A stretch of 64,000 nucleotides of DNA, from positions 16,165 to 80,164 of the forward strand of contig JAXGGA010005221.1 of NCBI GenBank assembly GCA_038373865.1, read 5' to 3'. The notes under the pieces were generated by a model. The model worked only from the letters and a program-made list of their open reading frames with translations. It did no database searches and was not told where the DNA came from. Origin of the DNA: Uloborus plumipes (Eukaryota; Arthropoda; Arachnida; Araneae; Uloboridae). Position numbers and translations under genes: made by a program. This document shows, one piece after another, positions 57,793-64,000 of this stretch (positions are counted from its first letter, which is position 1; every line of letters begins with the position of its first letter).

Positions 57793-59540
57793 TTAACTGT
57801 AAAAATATGCTTGTGCTACATACTTGTATGATGAACTTTGTTTTGAACTATTTTTCACACGAAGCTTTTTGACTCCGTAATTTAAACGATGAAAGGCAAT
57901 TGAATTTTCTTCAGTGCATTTTAAGCATTTAGCTTCCGATATGCTTATTTTTTTTCTCCCTTTCGTAATGATACTTTTTCACGAATAAACTTTTCCCAGG
58001 AATTAATATCGCCAACGTCATTAACTTCGTGAGTAATAATTTTGTGGGACTGAAAATGCGAGGCGGGTAGCTCATCACTTAGGAATAGTTTGAATGGCGG
58101 GTTGAGAGGTTTCGGGTTATTAGAAGCCCTTTATTACTGGATGTTGAATAAATTGCTATTGGTGAACTGCTACTGGAGAGGGCTTGTTGTGGTTAAAAGT
58201 AATAATTCTGTTCTACCCATTGGGACGAAGCTGTTCATTCCCTCTAACTAAAATCCTCTCACATAGTCATAAATTTGATCTATTTCATCATAACTGTCGC
58301 ATGTATAGAATCAGACGCACAATTTTTTTAAGCTGCCAGTTGGTGATATTTCTTATTTTGGGTTTATCTGTGAGTTTAGAGTTGTTTTTTTTTTCAGAAG
58401 TTGCGTTGAAAAAGTTGTACCTTTGGTGGATTTTTTATGCGCGGTTTTCGTATCTCATTTTTCTCTTTGGTAATTTCTTTTAAAAGTTAAATGTGATATA
58501 CTTGTATTTTAGATGCCGTTTGGTGCATTAATTTCTGATATTTGACAACTATGTAACTGTAGCTTGCATTTGTCATTAGAGTATCTACATATTTCGGGGC
58601 TCGCACTTTCAGCGAAGCTGAAAGTGGTAGAGTTACCATATTTGCCTCTTTAAGTAAAGGAAGAGCCATGATACTCTCATCTTCAAAAACAGAGCACAGC
58701 GTCATTTCCGGAACGAAGTTTGAATTTGGTTCGGGAAGTGTACCATGAACTAAACGAACCATTAAAGGAAAATGTTTTAATAATAACTGCGTCACAGTAT
58801 GGACCCCTGATAAATCATTTTCGTGAGCAATCGCGCTGAATTTTCCTTTCTTTTTCATATTAAGAAACACACTCGCCCCCTCCGCATTGAAGCATTTTAA
58901 GTAAGATTTTGACCCAGCAGACGTCACTTGATCAGGAAATAACAGCTCCCCGTAAGAAATAATTTTAGTTCTATCTGATATAGTATTTGAACTATAAATT
59001 TGTGCAAGGTGGGCTTTGATATTTTTGCGAACGAGACAAGAGTTCAAGTTGCGTTCATGTAGCTCAGACACAGTCTCAATGCAGGGTTCCGATCCCTCGT
59101 TTTCCTTTAAAATTTCAAACCATCCATCATAGGAATCGGGAATAGTCAGCTTCGTCCTAAGAGCCACAGCGTGATTATTTTTTTTATACTTGATGCTTTG
59201 TGCGGCAATTTTGACGCGTTTTTTAGTGCTGGCTATCAAAACAGTTTGATTGGTCAAGCTCGGTTGACCTAAACTAAATCGGTCTTCCGTTATATACGCT
59301 ACTTGGGGAAGTTCATAATTACTGATGAAGTCCAAGATAGGCAATTCTTTTTCATCCCATTCAACAGCAGTTAAATAATTTCTAGCAGCTAAGGAAAACA
59401 TTGTCACTTTACTCGTAGAGTAGCTCAGCCGATAATGCTGTGAACGTCTTGCAGAAGAAATGTGAAGAAGGACTGAAATGATCCTGTAGAAACTCCTCCA
59501 GAGCTGCTTCGTTGGAACACTCGAATGGCGAATCAAGAAA
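57793..59540 (-). pseudogene. CABIT-like gene remnant, copy B
   Basis: Counterpart of 32177-33927. Open frame 59536-58487 reads through the 5' part that is blocked in A, but in a different frame from FLDSPFECSNEAALEEF, so an extra shift exists near 59400-59500. The CABIT-like blocks are intact (SYDGWFEIL, LPLMVRLVHG-like FPLMVRLVHG, MALPLLKEANMVTLPL). The TAA after IQVYHI is shared with A. Downstream, SYDEIDQIYDYVRGF is readable in B, a tyrosine motif suited to SH2 binding, followed by SWEKFIRE and YHYEREKK. Not functional as a full protein, though a 300-residue product is possible. Confidence 0.6.
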
Positions 59541-60084
59541 CTGAGGAGAAAAAAAGTATTTTTTACATAAAATAGTTCAAGAATATAAATAATGTGTTAT
59601 GAGAAAACAATGCATAGAAATTTGTTTTTAAAAAATGAAGCATGAAATATAATTTTCATATTTCATTAAGTATAACTCCAAAATAATGTTGGAATCTTGA
59701 ACGTAACCAAAACAGCTGACTTTTTCTAAAATCGTCAGTACTGGTGAAATTTTTTTGCATTGAAAAAGGCGTTCCTTGTTACGCCGAAACACAAAGTCTG
59801 CAGTATCCCTGCTTATTTGTGTCTTCTTAACGTTGTTATTTCCTCTACATCGTATAGTGAGATAGTGAAAAACTACTTTTGTTAGTTAGCACGAAATTAT
59901 GAAGCAATAAGCTATTTTTTAAAGTATGCATTAAAACTGGTTTCAATGCAACAAGGTTCGATAACGACAAAAACGACAACAAACTAAAAAAAAACACCCA
60001 GAGGTTTTGGTTTTAACATCATTGCCAATCGTAATTCAATAGTCTATGCACATGTAAAGCCTTTTTTAGTTAAAAAGCCATTTC

Positions 60085-60320
60085 CTGAAGATAATTCAGG
60101 CTACCCTAGTGTCCCATTGAAATCGGAATGTAAAGACAATCTATCTGGTCAAAATAAAAAACAAATGACACATTCTAAGAAGGATCGGCCACCATCCACT
60201 GCTCTACTGAAAGAAATGCGGACTGATAGAATCGGACATATACTTCAAGTGAAAATAAAGAATATCCCGTGTACCGTAATTTTTTCGAGCTCGCTAGAAA
60301 CTTATTGAATGAACCGTAAA
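60085..60320 (+). pseudogene. C-terminal ORF fragment, copy B
   Basis: KPFPEDNSGYPSVPLKSECK continues through KKDRPPSTALLKEMRTDRIG H, then a 2-bp insertion (CATATACTTC versus CATACTTC) shifts the frame. Counterpart of 34646-34888. Confidence 0.4.
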
Positions 60321-60322
60321 GT

Positions 60323-60750
60323 TGTGGTCAAATGTCTTTGAAACTATTTAAAGGCTTGCGAAGATGGATTTTGGGGAGAGATAGCTTCGTCTCGTCTCGC
60401 CTAACAGCGATTCTGCTGTTAGGAGCGTTGTTCTGGGAATCCTTTGTGCTTGAGTATTCGTTTTGAGAATGTGCTTTTATCTCTGTGGTTTTTAGCTAGT
60501 CTGGTATCAGCTGATGTGCTAGTATTAGAGTTTGTTTAAGCTCCGTGATTCTTTCGCGTAGTTGATTTAATTACGTGGTATACAGCTGAGTGAACTGTGA
60601 TTGTTGATATGTGCCTAATTGCTGGATGTTTAGCTATTGTTTCCTGCTTCAATGCAAATAACTATACTATATTTGTAAATAAATTTTTTGTGCTTTCATC
60701 AAGATTTCAGTCGTCATTTAAGAAAGTTTGAAGGTGCGACGGACGTAACA
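60323..60750 (+). repeat. LTR-like sequence, copy B
   Basis: Counterpart of 34892-35306, TGTGGTCAAATG to GACGTAACA, followed directly by the empty Tc1 target. Confidence 0.5.
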
Positions 60751-61201
60751 ATATATATAGTCGGAGCCGGGTGGGTAATTGAATCATCAGAGACTGTTTT
60801 TAAGAATATCATTAAAGAATGATATTCTTAAAAACAGTATGGAACGTAGCATATTAAACCTGCCGGATATTTCCATCAAACACGCTGTTTAAATGAAACA
60901 AACGCACATAATAAACATTTTTCACAAGCACGTGGTGCATCAATAAAGTCTTTTTTTTTTCTTTTTTTTTTCTCTTCCTTTCTTAAAATGAAATGTTTTT
61001 TCTCTTTTTTAATTACTAATAGAGGAAGGAAGAGGTGTGGGTGTGAGGTGTTGTATACTTGTAGTGAGTTTTCTCGTAAAAAGTCACACATAAAAAGTGG
61101 AGGCATGTTGTTTACGAGGATTTTTGAGCTCCCACTATTGTAGCTGTGTTATCATTGGTAATGTTTACATTAGTGCAATAAATTCAAATTATAAGAACTA
61201 T

Positions 61202-61685
61202 CAGGGGTGCCCATCTCCCCCAAGCTCAATGGCCCAAATTCCCCCCCAAAATTCTTCACAACCCTATTGTGCTTTTTATTTTTATTTTTACCCCTCTTTT
61301 TATTTTATTTATTTATTTTTTTAAATAGTATTTATTTATTTTTTTTCAATATTATTAATTTTTTAAAAGTATTAATTATGCGCATGCGCAGAGTAGAATC
61401 GCTTTTTTCCCCTCCAGACATTCCAAGCACAGACATACACACACAAAAAATAAAATAAAAATGAATAAATAAATAATAATAAAGAAATAAAAAAAAATAT
61501 TTAATTAAAAAAATGAATTAATGACTAATTTAAATAAAAAAAATCAGTAAATAATTTAAATTAAAAAAATTAATTAATAAATAATTTAAATAAATAAATA
61601 AATTAGTTTAAAAACTCCCCCCCCCCAAAATTTTGATGGCACAACTTGCGCCATAATACCCCCCCCACCCTGTGGGCACTCCTGA
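61202..61685. mobile_element. hAT-type MITE in copy B
   Basis: CAGGGGTGCCCA at the left and TGGGCACTCCTG at the right. Perfect 8-bp duplication AGAACTAT (61194-61201 and 61686-61693). Copy A near 37212 is unoccupied. The interior is AAAT-rich. A decayed relative is at 27520-28100. Confidence 0.88.
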
Positions 61686-62339
61686 GAACTATAGATATTT
61701 TCCAGACATTGTGTGAGAGAAGCGTTTTTAAATTAATTACAGCCCTTTCAAAGCATTTTTGCCCTTTCTTTTTTATTTTTTTTTCAATAAAATGAATATT
61801 TTGAAAGAACAGATAGTTCTAACGACATTTCATCTGGTTTTTCTGGTTCATCCAAAATTGACTTATCTTAAATTATATGTCAGTTTCTATACTGGGGGGA
61901 AAAACAACTAAATTTTGCTTTATTGCATCACATCTGTGAATCCAGAAAAAATCGACAGGGAGGACCACCACAAAGTAGTACTTTTAAAGAGTCGTTTGAT
62001 CACCTATTGTTAGGAAATACTTAAAATAACAATAATCATTATAAAAATTAATAATAAAAAATAGGTACACATAACACAAAAGATGTTCATTTAAAGGGCC
62101 TCAAAACTTTTTGTAATTTTCAAGCATGTTTCCTTGCTAAAAAAATCGTTTCTTCGTATACTTAAAAAAAAAAAAAGAAATTTAAAAGTAGGATATAGAA
62201 TAAGAAATAAGAAATACTATTTCAAAGCTTCAATTTCATGGTCAATGTATTGTGTGTGTATTTTCTTTTCACTTTCTTTTTTTTTTCTTCCCCGCAATTA
62301 AATCTCCAGAAAAAATATGTGTGATTGAGGGTAACTTAC

Positions 62340-62530
62340 ATTCATATTTTCTAGCAACGATATTAATATCTTCGTTAGGAAAGAAGTTGGATTAAAAGCA
62401 AAATTGGAAGTTTACCTTTGTTACTTCCACACTAGATTGCAGAAACAGCACGACGCTGCGACGCCCGTCACAGATACTTGAAGAGACAGGTTCGACGCAT
62501 TTCCCAGATTATTGAAGCACTTCACACTTT
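62340..62530 (-). pseudogene. Possible upstream exon of CABIT-like gene, copy B
   Basis: Counterpart of 37841-38031, with the same acceptor-like TATTCAG and donor GTAAGT. One in-frame TAA distinguishes it from A. Confidence 0.4.
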
Positions 62531-63043
62531 CTGAATATGTAATTATTATTTTGCTTCCTGCAAAAATCTGAAAAATAAAAGTTGAAAAATACAGTTCAGA
62601 ATGAAAGGGGGGGGGGGAACGAAACCACTAAACTTATGAAGGAGATTTCAGATGTTGAGAGGACAACATCATTTGCTCTGGCAGTTACCTGCGCCAGAGT
62701 ACTTCATTTTATTTCGAATCATTTAAATTCTAACGTACAATTTTTAAATTTAGCATTTTATGTTCAGGCAGTCCTTGATAATGATTTATAAAAAGTTTTA
62801 TAACTAATTTTAGGTGGGTTTCCCTAGCAGACTATTTTCAGTTTTGTAACCTGCGTCGCAGACTGCTGAAAATTATTTTGCTCCCGAACTATCATTTCTG
62901 CTATCGCTTCTCATTAAAAAATAATTATTTTACAAATTTCCCTCTGCTTTTGATGCAAGATTTTTATTTTTTTCCAATCTCTCTTTTTTTTTTCAGAAAC
63001 CATTACGCTGTAAAAACCAGGGATGCCAAACGGATAACTTTAG

Positions 63044-63265
63044 TCAACATAGGGTGAAAATACGGTGCCGAAATGTGCCATCAGGGAGCCAAAGTAAGGA
63101 TTCGATGCCCTTTGGCACTTTCTTGGGTAAACGGTGCTTCCGAAGATCGAGGGTGCCATTAAACCCACAAATAGCAGAACGTAGATCATACCGCATGCGC
63201 GCTGACTTATTTCCATACATTTTAAATGGCGGACGGTACGTTGCATCGAGCAGAATTTGCTTCAT
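63044..63265 (-). CDS. Hypothetical 73-aa frame at the promoter end, copy B
   Basis: MKQILLDATYRPPFKMYGNK to WLPDGTFRHRIFTLC. Same length as in copy A and intact in both. No domain recognised. Confidence 0.3.
   Translation of the reverse strand: MKQILLDATYRPPFKMYGNKSARMRYDLRSAICGFNGTLDLRKHRLPKKVPKGIESLLWLPDGTFRHRIFTLC
63191..63232. promoter_or_regulatory. Putative CpG-type promoter motifs, copy B
   Basis: CCGCATGCGC (63191-63200) and AAATGGCGG (63224-63232), the counterparts of the motifs at 38679-38720. Confidence 0.4.
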
Positions 63266-63325
63266 CTTTCACATTGGATAAATACAACTGGATTTACTCA
63301 CATTATTTGGTCTCACATTATCTTC

Positions 63326-64000
63326 AAATTCTCGCGTAAGTACTGCAGACATTTTATCATAGTTTACTATTAGAACTTTCCAACACGTTTAAAATTGCTT
63401 CAGTTGACTATTGCGTATAAGTTCAGCTTATTGTTATAACATTGTTATGTCTTGTATTTTCTATTATGCATAAACGTTACTTTAATAATATGTACCGGTA
63501 TTTTCATGAATACTAGCTAAACAGTATTTACTGATCAAAATGTTTAAACTAGCTGATATGAAAGAAAAGAAAAGAAAACAAAACGAAAAAAAACCGATTC
63601 AACTAGCAATTAAAAAGTTTTAGAAATTATTATATTTTAAACTTGACTCTCATTTTCTGAATATAATAAGTGCTGTTTGCTTATATTGTCAGGAATCTAG
63701 CGGATTTTCCGCAAAAAATATTTATTTATAACGATGCGAAACATTTAAGTGGCCGAAATAATAAGCTGTTTCGTAACGATAACTGCGTAGACAGAACATT
63801 GAAAAAATAAATCTCTCTCTCTCTCACTATTATTTATTTAACACTCGAATGTCATGCCTCATTTCGTGAACTCTTCTTTATATTTATTCTGCCTACTGAT
63901 TATTAGTTTTTTTTTTTGCTGCACCAGTTAGAATGAATAAATCGTTAAAAATGTACTTCAATTCAAATGTCAAATCATATATACGTATTAATATGTTACT
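63326..64000. other. No gene seen
   Basis: Unique AT-rich DNA beyond the duplication edge, with a short (CT)n near 63812-63825. Confidence 0.35.

Larger units (their letters stand above)
56838..63325. repeat. Segmental duplication, copy B
   Basis: Direct duplicate of 29930-38812 in the same order. It lacks the four transposons found in A and has its own 484-bp MITE (61202-61685) and small insertions near 59755-59860 and 62135-62180. Confidence 0.92.

Overview
This is an AT-rich animal nuclear DNA segment. Intron-split genes, long introns, many DNA transposons and an arthropod-type chemoreceptor point to an arthropod. A spider or other chelicerate is my best guess, because the LRR gene resembles the 'oplophorus-luciferin 2-monooxygenase non-catalytic subunit-like' family that is expanded in spiders, and the Tc1 copies look like spider Tcb1-type elements. 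No bacterial, organellar or CRISPR features were seen. All family names come from reading translations by eye; no database was searched.

Left third (1-21 kb). One minus-strand gene for a secreted leucine-rich-repeat protein can be assembled exon by exon: 20922-20925, 16794-17416, 3036-3204 and 1702-1847. All splice sites are GT-AG, the phases match, and the product is 313 aa. Exon 1 contributes only ATGG and lies about 30 bp below a TATA-like/Inr pair. The 13.6-kb intron between the two LRR exons holds four insertions: a Tc1 element, a 2.8-kb palindrome, a 1.5-kb palindrome and a ZBED-type hAT element.

Middle left (21-29 kb). This part is mostly simple repeats and decayed elements. At 25.35-26.46 kb is a gustatory-receptor-like seven-helix gene that is frameshifted or split by a tiny intron. 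The segment carrying its first visible exon is tandemly triplicated upstream. A pogo/Tigger transposase remnant follows.

Right half (29-63.3 kb). A large direct duplication dominates: copy A 29.93-38.81 kb and copy B 56.84-63.33 kb. Each copy carries a decayed minus-strand gene for a CABIT-like (Themis/GAREM-type) protein, a conserved CpG-containing putative promoter end, and a plus-strand LTR-like fragment. Most large length differences between copies are transposons inserted after the duplication, and each has an exact target-site duplication plus an intact empty site in the other copy: Tc1 (TA), hAT-type (8 bp) and TTAA-type elements.

Between the copies (39-54 kb) lie a tRNA-derived SINE, a second giant palindrome with the same ends as the first and the same 4-bp target-duplication length, a nest of three elements (outer pogo-like remnant, a 2.4-kb element with TAGGGTGATTC ends and 8-bp duplication, and a hAT MITE), and a fairly young hAT transposase pseudogene. 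A hAT/Tigger nested pair sits at 53.9-56.0 kb.

The only gene that looks intact is the LRR gene. The best candidates for something undescribed are the two-member giant-palindrome family and the 8-bp-duplication transposon with the VNDxxERG-type protein.
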